Part shown: positions 29,737-40,087 of the stretch, in pieces
Position numbering within the stretch: position 1 is the first letter of the stretch
Layout of the letters: each line of letters opens with the position of its first letter
Assembly: GCF_000314855.2 (NCBI RefSeq)
Contig: NZ_KB233222.1
Span: 764,889 to 828,888, forward strand
DNA: 64,000 nt
Direction of reading: 5' to 3'
Source of the DNA: Providencia burhodogranariea DSM 19968
Lineage (GTDB): Bacteria > Pseudomonadota > Gammaproteobacteria > Enterobacterales > Enterobacteriaceae
Made by a program: the position numbers and the translations under genes
The notes under the pieces: model-generated
Databases searched by the model: none
What the model was told of the DNA's origin: nothing
The model's input: the letters and a program-made list of their open reading frames with translations, nothing else

Positions 29737-30939
29737 TTAGGCGGTTAAGCGAGCTGCATCTTGTGCGATTACCAACTCTTCATTTGTTGGGATAACCAGA
29801 GCAGGACGGCTATTATCCGTCGTGATCACACCTTCTTTACCGAAACGAGCGGCTAAGTTACGTTCGTGGTCACATTCGAAGCCAAGTAGTGCCAGTTTTT
29901 TCAATGTCAGCTCACGTACATGAGCTGAGTTTTCACCAATACCGCCAGTGAAGATAATTGCATCAAGACGGCCTTCCATCAGCGCACCGTATGCCCCGAC
30001 ATATTTCGCCAAACGGTGACAGAAAACATCCATTGCACGTTTTGCATCTGCTTTAGTGTCATAGTTATCTTCAACATAACGGCAGTCACTAGTCACACCG
30101 GTTAAGCCAAGAAGACCTGACTCTTTAGTCAGCATCTTGTTGATATTATCAACGCTCATGCCAAGTGAATCATGCAGATGGAAAATAATTGCAGGGTCGA
30201 TATCACCACTACGAGTTCCCATTACCAGACCTTCTAATGGCGTTAAGCCCATAGAGGTATCAACGCACTTACCGTTAACGATAGCAGTTACTGAACCACC
30301 ATTACCTAAATGGCAAGTGATGACGTTAAGTTCGTCAATAGGTTTGTTCAGTTTTTTAGCTGCTTCACGAGAAACATAGAAATGACTAGTACCGTGAGCG
30401 CCATAACGACGAATGCTATGCTCTTCATATAATTCATATGGTAGTGCATATAGGTAAGCTTCTTCTGGCATAGTTTGGTGGAAAGCAGTGTCGAATACAG
30501 CGACGTTTTTACCGACTAAGTGAGGGAATTCTTTCTTTGCTTCCTCAATACCAATTAAGTGAGCAGGATTGTGCAGCGGTGCAAATGGGATAGCAGCTTT
30601 AATTCCCTCAATAACTTCGTCAGTGATCAGAACTGATGAAGTGAATTTCTCGCCGCCGTGAACAATGCGGTGACCAATAGATGTGATCTGTGCAGACAAT
30701 TCTGGTTTTGCTGCAAGGATAGTATCAACAATGAAAGTCAGTGCTTCACTGTGCGCAGCACCTGCGCCTAATTGAGCTTCATGTTTAGCACCGTCGATTT
30801 TCCATTTAATACGGGCTTCCGGTAGATTAAAGCACTCAGATAAACCAGATAAATATTCATCACCATTGGTTGGGTCGATGATGGCGAATTTCAGTGAGGA
30901 GCTACCGCAGTTTAGAACCAGTACCAGCTTACTTGACAT
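29737..30939 (-). CDS. ackA: Acetate kinase (AckA)
   Basis: AckA transfers phosphate from acetyl phosphate to ADP, making acetate and ATP. I chose ATG at 30939 ([20 protein letters not shown], 400 aa as in E. coli), not the in-frame ATG at 30981. The ASKHA-fold motifs are visible: [11 protein letters not shown], the [11 protein letters not shown] region, [20 protein letters not shown] and [14 protein letters not shown]. It is followed by pta on the same strand. Confidence 0.98.
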   Translation of the reverse strand: MSSKLVLVLNCGSSSLKFAIIDPTNGDEYLSGLSECFNLPEARIKWKIDGAKHEAQLGAGAAHSEALTFIVDTILAAKPELSAQITSIGHRIVHGGEKFTSSVLITDEVIEGIKAAIPFAPLHNPAHLIGIEEAKKEFPHLVGKNVAVFDTAFHQTMPEEAYLYALPYELYEEHSIRRYGAHGTSHFYVSREAAKKLNKPIDELNVITCHLGNGGSVTAIVNGKCVDTSMGLTPLEGLVMGTRSGDIDPAIIFHLHDSLGMSVDNINKMLTKESGLLGLTGVTSDCRYVEDNYDTKADAKRAMDVFCHRLAKYVGAYGALMEGRLDAIIFTGGIGENSAHVRELTLKKLALLGFECDHERNLAARFGKEGVITTDNSRPALVIPTNEELVIAQDAARLTA

Positions 30940-31749
30940 GGAAATACCTATCGTTAATTGTTGTTGTGAAGCCTTTAACATGCAGCTTGCATAAGAAAGA
31001 CTCTGAAAAAAGATTAACAGCTAGAGCCTAGCGTATTTAATACCTAATATTTCATGATGGATATCATGATAATGTCGAAAACACGAAGGCATTAGTTATC
31101 TAACAAGGCTTTTTAAAAATCGATGTTACCAGCTGTGCGAAGTTCTTATCAAAAGTGCTTCACAGCGAGTGTTGAAATAACACGCAAAAAATATAGCAAA
31201 GCCAATAAAGCGAGCTAAACCTGTCAGACATTCAAAACATAGCGCTAATACTTGAAACATGGCACTACATTTATTCACCTCGAACCTGTTTGAGTATGTA
31301 AGGTTTCAAAGTTCTACAAATAAATCTAAATAAGGTTAATTCTACTAAAAATATTTTATATTTTGTATGTTTTTTTTAGGTACAAACCGTTTGATTGATT
31401 GAAATCATAAGCTTTAGGTTAAATCAGCACTTTATGCAAAATTACCTACCCTTCAGAATAGCTGATTTGGTTAAATTTGGTCATGCTGGATGCAAATAAT
31501 TCAAGAACACTTATCGGTATTACTTATGTATATTTTTGCTAAAATGGCGTAAAGTAGGCAGTAAGATAAGTATTTTTCATCATTATTTTAGATATAGAAG
31601 CTAAAGGCGCAAAATAATTCTCGATGCAAGTTAGGCAACAATCACTATTATTAAGCTAAACTAAGTGATTGAAATAGCTAAGCCTCAATAATCACGTCGC
31701 ATCTTGATATATAACGGGTCTAGATTTATTAAGTCATAGGAAGGTATTT
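30940..31749. other. ackA-yfbV divergent intergenic region
   Basis: This 810-bp AT-rich region shows no coding frame. It must contain the ackA and yfbV promoters. The only recognisable site is an FNR-like half-palindrome at 31395-31408. An inverted repeat AAATCAGC / GCTGATTT flanks about 35 bp near 31422-31473. Confidence 0.5.
31395..31408. promoter_or_regulatory. Candidate FNR-type box
   Basis: TTGATTGAAATCAT matches the FNR consensus TTGAT-N4-ATCAA at 9 of 10 defined bases. Its position between ackA and yfbV fits oxygen-responsive control of fermentation genes. The match is by eye only. Confidence 0.4.
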
Positions 31750-32205
31750 ATGAGTACATTGCAAAACTCACCCCCGGGTTTTTTCAAACGATTTACGTTA
31801 GGGAACCTGTACCTGAAGACATTTCCTATGGAGAAAAAACTGTCCCCAATTTTTCCTGAATTACGCATGATCAAAGCGACTCGCTTTGGTGTTCGTTTTA
31901 TGCCACCGATTGCAATCTTTACGCTAGCTTGGCAAATTGCTTTAGGCGGGCAACTTGGTCCCGCTGTTGCGACCGCATTATTTGCTTGTACATTACCAAT
32001 GCAAGGGCTGTGGTGGTTAGGTAAAAGAGCATCGACGCCATTGCCTAATAGTTTACTCAGTTGGTTCTATGAAATACGTGAAAAATTTGTTGAGGCGGGT
32101 ATTGCGGTTGCACCGATTGAACATCAGCCTGATTATATGGCGTTAGCTGAATTGCTGAAACGTGCATTCAAGCAATTAGATAAATCATTTATGGAAGATG
32201 TTTGA
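31750..32205 (+). CDS. yfbV: UPF0208 membrane protein YfbV
   Basis: The 151-residue protein has two hydrophobic segments (about residues 55-95) between a soluble N-terminus ([21 protein letters not shown]) and a C-terminal amphipathic tail. The sequence matches E. coli YfbV. In E. coli this protein has been linked to organisation of the Ter macrodomain, but its biochemical role is not settled. A GGAAGG site precedes the ATG. It is divergent from ackA, the E. coli arrangement. Confidence 0.93.
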   Translation: MSTLQNSPPGFFKRFTLGNLYLKTFPMEKKLSPIFPELRMIKATRFGVRFMPPIAIFTLAWQIALGGQLGPAVATALFACTLPMQGLWWLGKRASTPLPNSLLSWFYEIREKFVEAGIAVAPIEHQPDYMALAELLKRAFKQLDKSFMEDV

Positions 32206-32332
32206 GTTAAAAATTCGATTTAACAATAAGTAACGTAAAAAGGTTGTTTAGATCAAAAAAAGTGATGTTTTCACTGTCCATCATGAATATTGAATGCGAA
32301 GATTATCTAAAAATTTTCCGAGGAGAATCATG

Positions 32333-32827
32333 ATGGAAATGACTAATGCACAACGTCTAATTTTATCAAACCAATACAAAATGATGACCATGCTTGATCC
32401 GGATAATGCAGATCGTTATCGTCGCCTGCAAACTGTTATTGAGCGGGGTTTTGGTCTGCAAATGCGTGAACTTGATAGGGAGTTTGGAGAGTTAAGCGAA
32501 AGTACTTGCCGAACTATCATTGATATCATGGAAATGTATCACGCATTACAAGTTTCATACGGCAATATGAATGATCCTCAGGCTATCGATCGCCGTCGTG
32601 TACAATTTCTTGGCTTCGATGCGGCAACAGAAGCTCGCTATTTAAGCTATGTTCGCTTCATGGTGAATACAGAAGGTCGTTACACTCATTTTGATAGTGG
32701 CACTCATGGTTTTAACTCACAAACACCAATGTGGGATAAATATGTGCGGATGCTCGGTATCTGGCGCGCATGCCCTCGTCAATATCATCTATCTGCAGTA
32801 GAAATTAATCAGGTCATCAACGCTTAA
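32333..32827 (+). CDS. yfbU: YfbU family protein
   Basis: The start at 32333 gives [18 protein letters not shown] (164 aa, as in E. coli); an ATG directly before it (32330) is equally open. A strong GAGGAG ribosome site lies 8 bases upstream. The protein is small, soluble and highly conserved ([27 protein letters not shown]). Its function is not established; overexpression in E. coli has been linked to cell death. It sits between yfbV and yfbT. Confidence 0.94.
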   Translation: MEMTNAQRLILSNQYKMMTMLDPDNADRYRRLQTVIERGFGLQMRELDREFGELSESTCRTIIDIMEMYHALQVSYGNMNDPQAIDRRRVQFLGFDAATEARYLSYVRFMVNTEGRYTHFDSGTHGFNSQTPMWDKYVRMLGIWRACPRQYHLSAVEINQVINA

Positions 32828-32847
32828 TGCGTTTTTAAGGAGTAATA

Positions 32848-33522
32848 GTGGAATTAAAAGCAAAAGGTTTTCTGTTTGATCTTGATGGAACTTTAGCTGA
32901 TTCATTAGCTGTTGTTGAACGTTGCTGGAGTCTGTTTGGTGAAGAGATAGGCGTTAGCCCTGAAGAGATAATTAGCTTCATACATGGAAAACCTGCGCTA
33001 ACAAGCTTACGCCACTTTATGCCTGAAGCCAGCGAAGACGAGCTAATGACGCGTTTTCGTTGGCTAGAAAAAATGGAAGCTTCAGATACAGACGGTGTCG
33101 CGGCTTTACCAGGCGCATTTGCTTTACTTAATCGCCTTAATGAACTTAACGTGCCTTGGGCAATTGTCACATCGGGTACTGTTCCGATTGCCCATCCTCG
33201 CTTAAAAGCCGCTGGTTTGCCAGAACCAAAACATTGGGTGACATTTGAAAAAGTGTTAAAAGGCAAACCTAATCCCGAACCTTTTCAGTTAGGGGCCAAA
33301 TGTCTCAACTTAGACCCAACAGATTGTGTTGCATTTGAAGATGCTCAAGCAGGTATTTATTCCGCTCTTGATGCAGGCTGCCAAGTGATTGCAGTTCATG
33401 CTCCAGAAGGGATGCCAAGAAGAGAAAAAATTCACGCAATTATCAATTCACTAGAGCAAATATCGGTTACGGATACAGACAAGAATGGTGTTTTCACTGT
33501 TTTAGTATCAAAAAATGTTTAA
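32848..33522 (+). CDS. yfbT: HAD-family sugar phosphatase (YfbT/HxpA-like)
   Basis: The 224-residue protein begins at GTG 32848 with an AAGGAG ribosome site. HAD motif I is FDLDGTLADS, motif II is VTSGT, the conserved Lys lies in VLKGKPNPEPF, and motif III is FEDAQAGIYSA. A small helical cap lies between motifs I and II. E. coli YfbT dephosphorylates hexose phosphates and sugar alcohol phosphates. It is located 20 bp after yfbU. Confidence 0.92.
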   Translation: MELKAKGFLFDLDGTLADSLAVVERCWSLFGEEIGVSPEEIISFIHGKPALTSLRHFMPEASEDELMTRFRWLEKMEASDTDGVAALPGAFALLNRLNELNVPWAIVTSGTVPIAHPRLKAAGLPEPKHWVTFEKVLKGKPNPEPFQLGAKCLNLDPTDCVAFEDAQAGIYSALDAGCQVIAVHAPEGMPRREKIHAIINSLEQISVTDTDKNGVFTVLVSKNV

Positions 33523-33576
33523 TCGCGATTCAATCAAAGAAATTCTTTGAAAAAAATGCTTAACTAACGAAAACTG

Positions 33577-33644
33577 CTAGGGGTTGTTGTTCCTTTAAGG
33601 TAGCAATTTTTATGCTAATCCACTTAAAAGCCTGCAATCCCTAA
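33577..33644. mobile_element. MITE-like repeat element, short copy (about 68 bp)
   Basis: It starts CTAGGGGTTGTTGTTCCTTTAAGG and ends TTAAAAGCCTGCAATCCCTAA. The ends are imperfect inverted repeats resembling those of the longer elements. It lies between yfbT and yfbS, just upstream of the yfbS ribosome site. It may be an internally deleted relic. Confidence 0.5.
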
Positions 33645-33675
33645 ATACTGTTTATTTTCGTTGAAAGGGGACATT

Positions 33676-35505
33676 TTGAACGGAGAATTGCTGTGGGTGT
33701 TAACCCTACTGCTGATCGCAATAGTGTTGTTTACCACAAATAAAATTCGTATGGATGTGGTTGCATTACTTGTGATAGTAGCGTTTGTTTTAAGTGATAC
33801 TTTAACCTTAGAACAAGCAACATCTGGTTTTGCTGATCCTAATGTTTTATTAATCGCTGCTTTGTTTGTTATTGGTGATGGCTTGGTACGGACAGGTATC
33901 GCTTATCAAATGGGCGATTGGTTAGTACGAGTTGCTGGCAGTAGCGAAAGTAAAATGTTAGTGTTTTTAATGCTGACAGTTGCTGGTCTTGGTGCTTTTA
34001 TGAGCTCAACTGGCGTTGTTGCTATTTTTATTCCTGTGGTACTGAGCGTTGCTGCTCGCATGAAAATCTCCCCTGGTCGTCTAATGATGCCATTAGGCTT
34101 TGCGGGTCTTATTAGTGGTATGATGACTCTAGTTGCCACACCACCGAATATGGTCGTTAATAGCGAGCTAGTCAGGGAAGGCATCAAAGGCTTTCAATTC
34201 TTCTCAATTACCCCGATAGGCATTCTGATCTTATTGGCAGGCATTGCTTACATGTGGGTTGCACGCCGCTGGCTTGGTAGCAGTGAGCCAGATAAACTTC
34301 CTGAGCGTTATCAACGCACTTTTCGAGACCTTATTCGTGACTATAAACTTACGGGTAGGGCGCGCCGCCTTGCTATTCGTAAAGGGTCGCCTCTGATCGG
34401 ACACTCTCTTGAGGAACTACACTTGCGTTCACGTTACGATGCTAACGTGGTTGGTATTGAGCGCTGGCGTAAATTTCGTCGCGTGATGGTCAATGCAACT
34501 GGTGGAACAGAGCTACGAGAGCAAGACGTATTGCTAGTGGATATTTCAGTCAGTGATGATGAACTGCGTCAATTTTGCTATGAGCAAAAACTTGAGCCAA
34601 TGATCTTACGGGGTGAATACTTTTCGGATCAATCTCGCGATGTGGGCATGGCCGAAGTTTCTATGAACCCAGAGTCCGAACTGTTAGGCAAAAGCTTACG
34701 TGATATAAAATTTCGTACTCGTTATGGTCTTAATGTGGTTGGGATCCGCCGTGATGGTAAAGCAATTAGTGGTAAGTTAGTTGATGAACCGTTAAGGTTG
34801 GGTGATATCTTACTCGTCATTGGTGATTGGAAATTAATTCGTATTCTATCAACCAAACCACGCAATTTTATCGTATTAAATTTAGCTGCGGAAGTAGAAG
34901 CCGTAGCTCCTGCATCTTCTCAAGCCCCCCATGCGTTATTTTGCCTTGCATTAATGGTTGCCATGATGGTGACAAATGAAATTCCTAACTTTATTGCGGC
35001 CTTAATTGCGTGTTTATTGATGGGGAAATTTCGCTGTATCGATATGGAAAGTGCTTATAAGTCAATTCACTGGCCAAGTATTATTTTGATTGTGGGAATG
35101 ATGCCATTTGCGTTGGCGTTACAAAAAACAGGTGGAATATCGCTAGCTGTTGATTTTCTAATGGAAATTGCAGGTAATTTGGGGCCACATGTCATGTTGG
35201 TGTGCTTATTTATACTCTGTGCATCGATTGGCTTATTTATATCAAATACCGCAACAGCGGTATTAATGGCACCAATTGCGATTGCCGCTGCACGTCAGAT
35301 GGAAGTGTCACCATTACCATTTGCGATGATAGTTGGGATTGCGGCATCTGCGGCCTTTATGACGCCAGTATCTTCGCCGGTTAATACACTAGTTCTTGGA
35401 CCCGGAGGTTATAAATTCGGTGATTTCATCAAAATGGGTGTGCCGTTTACGGTTATCGTTATGATAATCAGTGTGCTTGTTGTCCCGGTACTCTTTCCTT
35501 TTTAA
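33676..35505 (+). CDS. yfbS: SLC13-type transporter with RCK domains (YfbS)
   Basis: I chose TTG at 33676 ([19 protein letters not shown], 609 aa), which matches the E. coli start and has a GGGG site 5 bases upstream; an in-frame TTG at 33661 is less likely. Hydrophobic blocks at about 1-185 and 410-609 form the ion-transporter/DASS-like membrane domain ([44 protein letters not shown]). Two TrkA_C/RCK_C domains lie in the middle (about 215-385; [22 protein letters not shown] and [20 protein letters not shown]). It is an inner-membrane permease whose substrate is unknown. A hairpin follows it. Confidence 0.9.
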   Translation: MNGELLWVLTLLLIAIVLFTTNKIRMDVVALLVIVAFVLSDTLTLEQATSGFADPNVLLIAALFVIGDGLVRTGIAYQMGDWLVRVAGSSESKMLVFLMLTVAGLGAFMSSTGVVAIFIPVVLSVAARMKISPGRLMMPLGFAGLISGMMTLVATPPNMVVNSELVREGIKGFQFFSITPIGILILLAGIAYMWVARRWLGSSEPDKLPERYQRTFRDLIRDYKLTGRARRLAIRKGSPLIGHSLEELHLRSRYDANVVGIERWRKFRRVMVNATGGTELREQDVLLVDISVSDDELRQFCYEQKLEPMILRGEYFSDQSRDVGMAEVSMNPESELLGKSLRDIKFRTRYGLNVVGIRRDGKAISGKLVDEPLRLGDILLVIGDWKLIRILSTKPRNFIVLNLAAEVEAVAPASSQAPHALFCLALMVAMMVTNEIPNFIAALIACLLMGKFRCIDMESAYKSIHWPSIILIVGMMPFALALQKTGGISLAVDFLMEIAGNLGPHVMLVCLFILCASIGLFISNTATAVLMAPIAIAAARQMEVSPLPFAMIVGIAASAAFMTPVSSPVNTLVLGPGGYKFGDFIKMGVPFTVIVMIISVLVVPVLFPF

Positions 35506-35516
35506 AAATGAGAATA

Positions 35517-35548
35517 AATAAGCCCTATTTATTTTTAGGGCTATTATT
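35517..35548 (+). terminator. Terminator after yfbS
   Basis: AGCCCTA (35521-35527) pairs with TAGGGCT (35536-35542); A/T pairs extend the stem, and ATTATT follows. It lies between convergent yfbS and yfbR. Confidence 0.7.
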
Positions 35549-35655
35549 CTACTAGCAAATAACAAAACCACTATTTTGTTCGAAGAATTAAAAAGTCATT
35601 TAGAGTTTATATTTATCTATTATTTAAGAAATGAATGGACTCTTTTTTTTAAAAT

Positions 35656-36237
35656 TTAATGACTGATTTCATCAAGAGAAAGTGAAAAACTGGGCACGAA
35701 AACTGCCATGAAATAGTCCATTTCAGGGCTTTTTCGCTCACTAAGAATTTTTTCAAGGCGCGTTTTCGCCAATTTGAATTCGCTATTGCCTGCTGACAAT
35801 TCCTCTAAACATTTTAAATAAGCACACAACGAATCAGCTTGTTTAACAAGGGAATGCTCTTCATCTGATTGTAGCTCTTCCATCACCAAAGGCTTGAAAT
35901 CTTCTTGTAGCTCTTCAGGTAGCATATCAAGCAATTTTTGTTGAGCAAATTTCTCTATTTTCTTGTATTCATGAGCAATTTGTTGATTATGGTATTTTAT
36001 TGGTGTAGGAAGGTCTCCAGTAATCACCTCACTTGCATCATGATACATAGCTAATAAGGCGATTCGTTCCGCATTGACATTGCCGCCAAACTTACGATTT
36101 TTAATGATGGCAAGTGCATGGGCAACCATGGCGACTTGTAAACTGTGCTCGGAGACATTTTCAGTACGCACATTACGCATTAATGGCCAACGGTGGATGA
36201 GTTTCATTCTAGCGAGATGGGCGAAAAAATAGCTCAT
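35656..36237 (-). CDS. yfbR: HD-domain 5'-deoxynucleotidase (YfbR)
   Basis: YfbR hydrolyses deoxyribonucleoside 5'-monophosphates in the cytoplasm and takes part in dCTP-to-dUMP salvage. The 193-residue protein shows the HD-domain metal ligands: His in [13 protein letters not shown], His-Asp in [19 protein letters not shown], and a later Asp in [16 protein letters not shown]. The N-terminus [20 protein letters not shown] matches E. coli. Confidence 0.95.
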   Translation of the reverse strand: MSYFFAHLARMKLIHRWPLMRNVRTENVSEHSLQVAMVAHALAIIKNRKFGGNVNAERIALLAMYHDASEVITGDLPTPIKYHNQQIAHEYKKIEKFAQQKLLDMLPEELQEDFKPLVMEELQSDEEHSLVKQADSLCAYLKCLEELSAGNSEFKLAKTRLEKILSERKSPEMDYFMAVFVPSFSLSLDEISH

Positions 36238-36784
36238 AAAACCTCATTAAATCGGCAAAAAAATAATTATAAATCATTCAATCAAAAATTGATATTGGTT
36301 TATAAATAGGTAATTAGATGAGAATGATAAAGAATATGAATAAAAATAATTTAATGTGTACTATATAAATAGCATAAAATTTTTTCGAGGGATTTAACTT
36401 ATAAGATGATATTGATAATGACTTTCGTGTTTAATAATCTTTAATTAAATAGGTTATACATATATTGGTAGATAAGATTCCATTTATATACGGAACGTCA
36501 AGGTTGATAGCATTTTGACGTGTAATAGTCTATATAAAAAGAAAGTTTAATAACTTTCAAGTAAATTTGTTAGTCTTGATACAATGTACTATCGCTATTA
36601 CGAAAAACACCGTTTAAACAGATAATATCGATAATTAAAATAATAATTCTTCTCATTTGTTTTGGTAGTCACTAGTGGATGCTCTTATTAAGAATGTAAC
36701 TTTGCTTTTAATTATCGTTTGATCTGTGGAAATAAAAACTTATAATTAGGCTCATCATTCCAATAAATAATATTAGGGGACGTC
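36238..36784. other. AT-rich stretch between yfbR and the small ORF
   Basis: There is no coding frame here. A well-formed sigma70 promoter lies at its right end (36718-36746). A weak Fur-like AT-rich string near 36318-36340 was not accepted. Confidence 0.5.
36718..36746 (+). promoter_or_regulatory. Sigma70 promoter of the 22-residue ORF
   Basis: A -35 TTTGAT (36718-36723) and a perfect -10 TATAAT (36741-36746) are separated by 17 bp, about 38 bp before the small-ORF ATG. Confidence 0.65.
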
Positions 36785-36853
36785 ATGAAATACTTTCCAA
36801 TTATTTTATTACTGTTTTTTTTAGCTGCGGTTTATTTTATTTCTATTTTATGA
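36785..36853 (+). CDS. Small single-span membrane peptide (22 aa)
   Basis: The frame ATG 36785 to TGA 36853 encodes MKYFPIILLLFFLAAVYFIS plus Ile-Leu, almost wholly hydrophobic, as expected of a single membrane helix. A ribosome site (AGGGGAC) lies about 6 bases before the ATG, a consensus-like promoter 38 bp upstream, and a strong terminator 7 bp after the stop. The monocistronic layout argues that it is real. The Met-Lys-Tyr-Phe start recalls E. coli small membrane proteins such as YpdK, but that is too short to prove homology. Function is unknown. An alternative is that the transcript acts as a small RNA. Confidence 0.6.
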   Translation: MKYFPIILLLFFLAAVYFISIL

Positions 36854-36859
36854 TGATTG

Positions 36860-36893
36860 AAAGACGACTTAATATGAAATCAAGTCGTCTTTT
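36860..36893 (+). terminator. Terminator after the 22-residue ORF
   Basis: AAAGACGACTT (36860-36870) pairs perfectly with AAGTCGTCTTT (36882-36892), followed by a short T tract. It may also work on the minus strand. Confidence 0.85.
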
Positions 36894-37064
36894 CTGACAT
36901 TCAGAGTTACCTCTTCATTTCTTAACCTATCCATATTTTTTTGATGTGAAACAAGAATTACTTAACCCTAAAAATGTATCAATCCATTCACCAAGTGAAT
37001 GGGTGCATGGTTAAGTATTCACGGCATGAATGTATGGAGGGGCTGTTTAAAGATAAGAATCAGT

Positions 37065-37094
37065 AAAAAAAACGCCCTCAATTGAGAGCGTTTT
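37065..37094 (-). terminator. Terminator of alaA
   Basis: On the minus strand AAAACGCTCTC AATT GAGGGCGTTTT forms a stem followed by a run of Ts. It lies 8 bp after the alaA stop codon. Confidence 0.88.
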
Positions 37095-37101
37095 AAGCGA
37101 A

Positions 37102-38316
37102 TTATTGACGGTAATTTTCGATAAAACGGCCAAACTTGTTAATTGCCATTTCAAGGTCGTCTGCATAGGGGAGGGTGACAATACGGAAATGGTCAGGCTC
37201 TGGCCAGTTAAATGCGGTACCTTGCACCAATAGAACCTTTTCTTGTAACAACAAGTCGAGGATCATTTTTTGGTCATCATGGATATTAAAACGTTTAATG
37301 TCGATTTTCGGGAACATATACAATGCGCCTTGCGGTTTAACACAAGAAACACCAGGAATTTGGTTGATTAGCGCCCATGCCCGTTCGCGCTGCTCATATA
37401 ACCTTCCACCCGGTTGAATAAATTCACTAATACTTTGATAGCCACCGAGTGCGGTTTGAATCGCATGTTGCATTGGCACGTTTGCACATAAGCGCATAGA
37501 AGCCAGCATTTCAAGACCTTCAATGTAACCTTTCGCATGTTTTTTCGGGCCATTTAATACCATCCAGCCTTGGCGGAAACCAGCGACACGATAGGTTTTA
37601 GAAAGCCCGTTAAAAGTAACAGTCAGTAAATCAGGGGCTAAGGCTGCAATTGAATGATGAACTGCATCGTCATAAAGAATTTTGTCATAAATCTCATCAG
37701 CGAAAATAATCAGATTATTTTGACGTGCTATTTCAACAATCTCTAATAGTAACTCTTTACTGTATACCGCTCCCGTTGGATTATTCGGGTTAATAATCAC
37801 GATACCCCGAGTTCTTGGGCTGATTTTTTTACGGATATCATCGAGATCTGGCATCCAGCCTTGCTGTTCATCACACATATAGTGTACAGCATTGCCCCCA
37901 GAGAGTGAGACTGCGGCTGTCCATAATGGATAATCAGGTGCAGGAACCAGCATTTCATCGCCATTATTCAGTAAGGCTTGCATTGCTTGAACGATCAGTT
38001 CAGAAACACCATTTCCAATATAAACATCTTCAACTGTCATATCACGAATATTACGAGCTTGATAATGCTGGACGATCGCTTTACGTGCCGAATAAAGTCC
38101 TTTTGAGTCACAATAACCTTGTGAGCTCGGTAGATTACGCAATACGTCAACCAAAATTTCGTCAGGGGCTTCAAAGCCAAAAGGTGCCGGATTACCGATA
38201 TTTAGTTTGAGGACTTTATTACCTTCTTCTTCTAAGCGTTTAGCTTCTTTTAATACAGGCCCACGAATGTCATAACAGACATTATCAAGCTTGTTAGATT
38301 TTCTTATCGTATTCAT
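37102..38316 (-). CDS. alaA: Glutamate-pyruvate aminotransferase (AlaA)
   Basis: AlaA is a PLP-dependent class I aminotransferase that makes L-alanine from pyruvate and glutamate. The start at 38316 gives MNTIRKSNKLDNVCYDIRGP (404 aa); an ATG four codons earlier (38328) is also open. PLP-site features are visible: NPNNPTGAVYS, FADEIYDKILYDD and the Schiff-base Lys in FNGLSKTYRVAGFRQGW. It is next to yfbR and divergent from lrhA, as in E. coli. Confidence 0.96.
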   Translation of the reverse strand: MNTIRKSNKLDNVCYDIRGPVLKEAKRLEEEGNKVLKLNIGNPAPFGFEAPDEILVDVLRNLPSSQGYCDSKGLYSARKAIVQHYQARNIRDMTVEDVYIGNGVSELIVQAMQALLNNGDEMLVPAPDYPLWTAAVSLSGGNAVHYMCDEQQGWMPDLDDIRKKISPRTRGIVIINPNNPTGAVYSKELLLEIVEIARQNNLIIFADEIYDKILYDDAVHHSIAALAPDLLTVTFNGLSKTYRVAGFRQGWMVLNGPKKHAKGYIEGLEMLASMRLCANVPMQHAIQTALGGYQSISEFIQPGGRLYEQRERAWALINQIPGVSCVKPQGALYMFPKIDIKRFNIHDDQKMILDLLLQEKVLLVQGTAFNWPEPDHFRIVTLPYADDLEMAINKFGRFIENYRQ

Positions 38317-39087
38317 TCTTTCTCTCATTACCCTATTTGGGTTTGGATTATCGGGGAATCCGGCTTTAGCACCTTACTGTACTCCTACCTCGGAAGCTTT
38401 TGAAGATAGTAGATAATTTTTGGTGTAAAAGGTTGGTTTATACTGTAATGCGATAGTTGATATCTAAAAATACACCTTATATTAGTTAAACTAACCAACT
38501 ATGCGAGTTATGATGGATTAAATTATCGTTAATTATGGCTGTTTTGGAGGAAAAAACATAATTATTTGACGAATTGATGTAGTCATGAAAAAAAATTGTA
38601 TCAAAATGTAATATTGATGACGAAATAACGAGATCTGAAATGAAATTTCATAATAATTCGATATTTTTATACAAGAATTAGCTTTTTTTGTTAGTAATAT
38701 TGATTGTTCTAGTGAGTAAATTATGAATGGAAATGAGATTGATTTATTTAACGCATTGTATTTTAATTGTTTTTTGTTTTATTGTTAATGAGGTCTAAAG
38801 ATGTTTACATTAAAATAATTGCAATTACATTAAATATGTTACTATTTATACAAGTTCTAAAATAGAAGGTTATTTTTAGAATTTAAATCAAACCAGCTGT
38901 TTGATTTGTCTTCAGCATGGTTAGTTAGAACCTTAATTTTAAGTGTTCTTACTTAATTAAAGTGTGGTAAATGCGAATCTAGGGAGTAGATACGCATCAA
39001 ACAGGTTATTTATATTATTAAACAAGCTGATCTCAAGGAGGAGAGCAGGAACACCAGGTACCATAAAATTATATAAGAGAATTAACG
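38317..39087. other. alaA-lrhA divergent intergenic region
   Basis: This 771-bp, very AT-rich region shows no coding frame. It should hold the divergent alaA and lrhA promoters and a long lrhA leader. In E. coli the lrhA leader is also long and is a target of small RNAs; here that is inference. Confidence 0.5.
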
Positions 39088-40017
39088 ATGATAAATTCCA
39101 ATCGTCCTATAATGAACCTTGATCTGGATTTACTGCGTACTTTTGTTGCGGTTGCTGATCTAAACACCTTTGCAGCAGCAGCAGCAGCAGTATGTAGAAC
39201 TCAGTCAGCTGTAAGTCAACAAATGCAGCGTCTGGAACAACTTGTTGGGCGTGAGCTATTTGCTCGTCACGGACGCAACAAGTTACTCACCGCACACGGT
39301 TTACAACTACTTGGCTACGCAAGGCAAATTCTGCGTGCGAATGATGATGCAACAGCATCATTAACGTATAACGATGCTGAAGGCGAAATACGAATTGGTG
39401 TATCAGATGATACTGTCGATATCCTACTGCCATTCTTATTAAATCGTATTGCGTCTGTGTTCCCTCGTCTTGCGGTTGAAGTTCGAATCAAACGTGCACA
39501 ATTTATTGAGTCAATGCTGGATAACCATGAAATTGACTTAGCGTTGACCACTGCACGTATTACTCATCATCCAAAGACTGCATTGAGAACGGTACCCGTA
39601 TTATGGCACAGTGCGCCTGATTTTCAGTTGCGCCCTAATGAGCCTATCCCGTTAGTGGTTATGGAAGAGACTAATCCATTCCGTAAATTAAGCACCGATG
39701 CACTTGATAATGCAGGCTTAGCATGGCATGTCGCGTATGAGGCAGCGTCACTTCCAGCGGTAAGAGCGGCAGTTAATGCTGAGGTTGGTGTAACAGCTCG
39801 CCCAATGGAAATGCAAAATGCAGATCTGCGTATTTTGAATGAGGCTGATGGTTTGCCACGTCTGCCAGATATTCAATATTGGTTATATAAAAATGCTGAT
39901 GAGCAAAAGGATTTTGTTCTGACTGTATTTAGCGCTATTGAGAACAAAAAAATTCCTTATGCTGTTGCACCGGTGAGTGAGGATGCAAATGTTAATGAAG
40001 CGGACAGTTCATATTAA
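39088..40017 (+). CDS. lrhA: LysR-type regulator LrhA (HexA/PecT family)
   Basis: The 309-residue protein has an N-terminal helix-turn-helix nearly identical to E. coli LrhA (NLDLDLLRTFVAVADLNTFA; RTQSAVSQQMQRLEQLVG). A LysR effector domain follows from about residue 100. LrhA/HexA/PecT proteins repress flagella, motility and virulence factors. In E. coli LrhA represses flhDC and acts through RpoS. It lies upstream of the nuo operon, the conserved enterobacterial position. A terminator follows. Confidence 0.94.
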   Translation: MINSNRPIMNLDLDLLRTFVAVADLNTFAAAAAAVCRTQSAVSQQMQRLEQLVGRELFARHGRNKLLTAHGLQLLGYARQILRANDDATASLTYNDAEGEIRIGVSDDTVDILLPFLLNRIASVFPRLAVEVRIKRAQFIESMLDNHEIDLALTTARITHHPKTALRTVPVLWHSAPDFQLRPNEPIPLVVMEETNPFRKLSTDALDNAGLAWHVAYEAASLPAVRAAVNAEVGVTARPMEMQNADLRILNEADGLPRLPDIQYWLYKNADEQKDFVLTVFSAIENKKIPYAVAPVSEDANVNEADSSY

Positions 40018-40056
40018 TCATTGATGATTAAATAATGTACAAGAGATGTCCAATAC

Positions 40057-40087
40057 AAAAAACCGCGGTGTTATCGCGGTTTTTTTG
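40057..40087 (+). terminator. Rho-independent terminator after lrhA
   Basis: AAAACCGCG (40059-40067) pairs with CGCGGTTTT (40075-40083), followed by Ts. Confidence 0.9.

Noticed and set aside
36318-36340. Fur-box-like string GAGAATGATAAAGAAT
   Set aside because: The match is partial and expected by chance in such AT-rich DNA, and no iron gene is adjacent.
37037-37060. GGGGCTGTTTAAAGATAAG resembling one end of the MITE-like repeats
   Set aside because: Only about 10 bases match and no partner end is nearby; it may be a decayed end, but the evidence is too thin.
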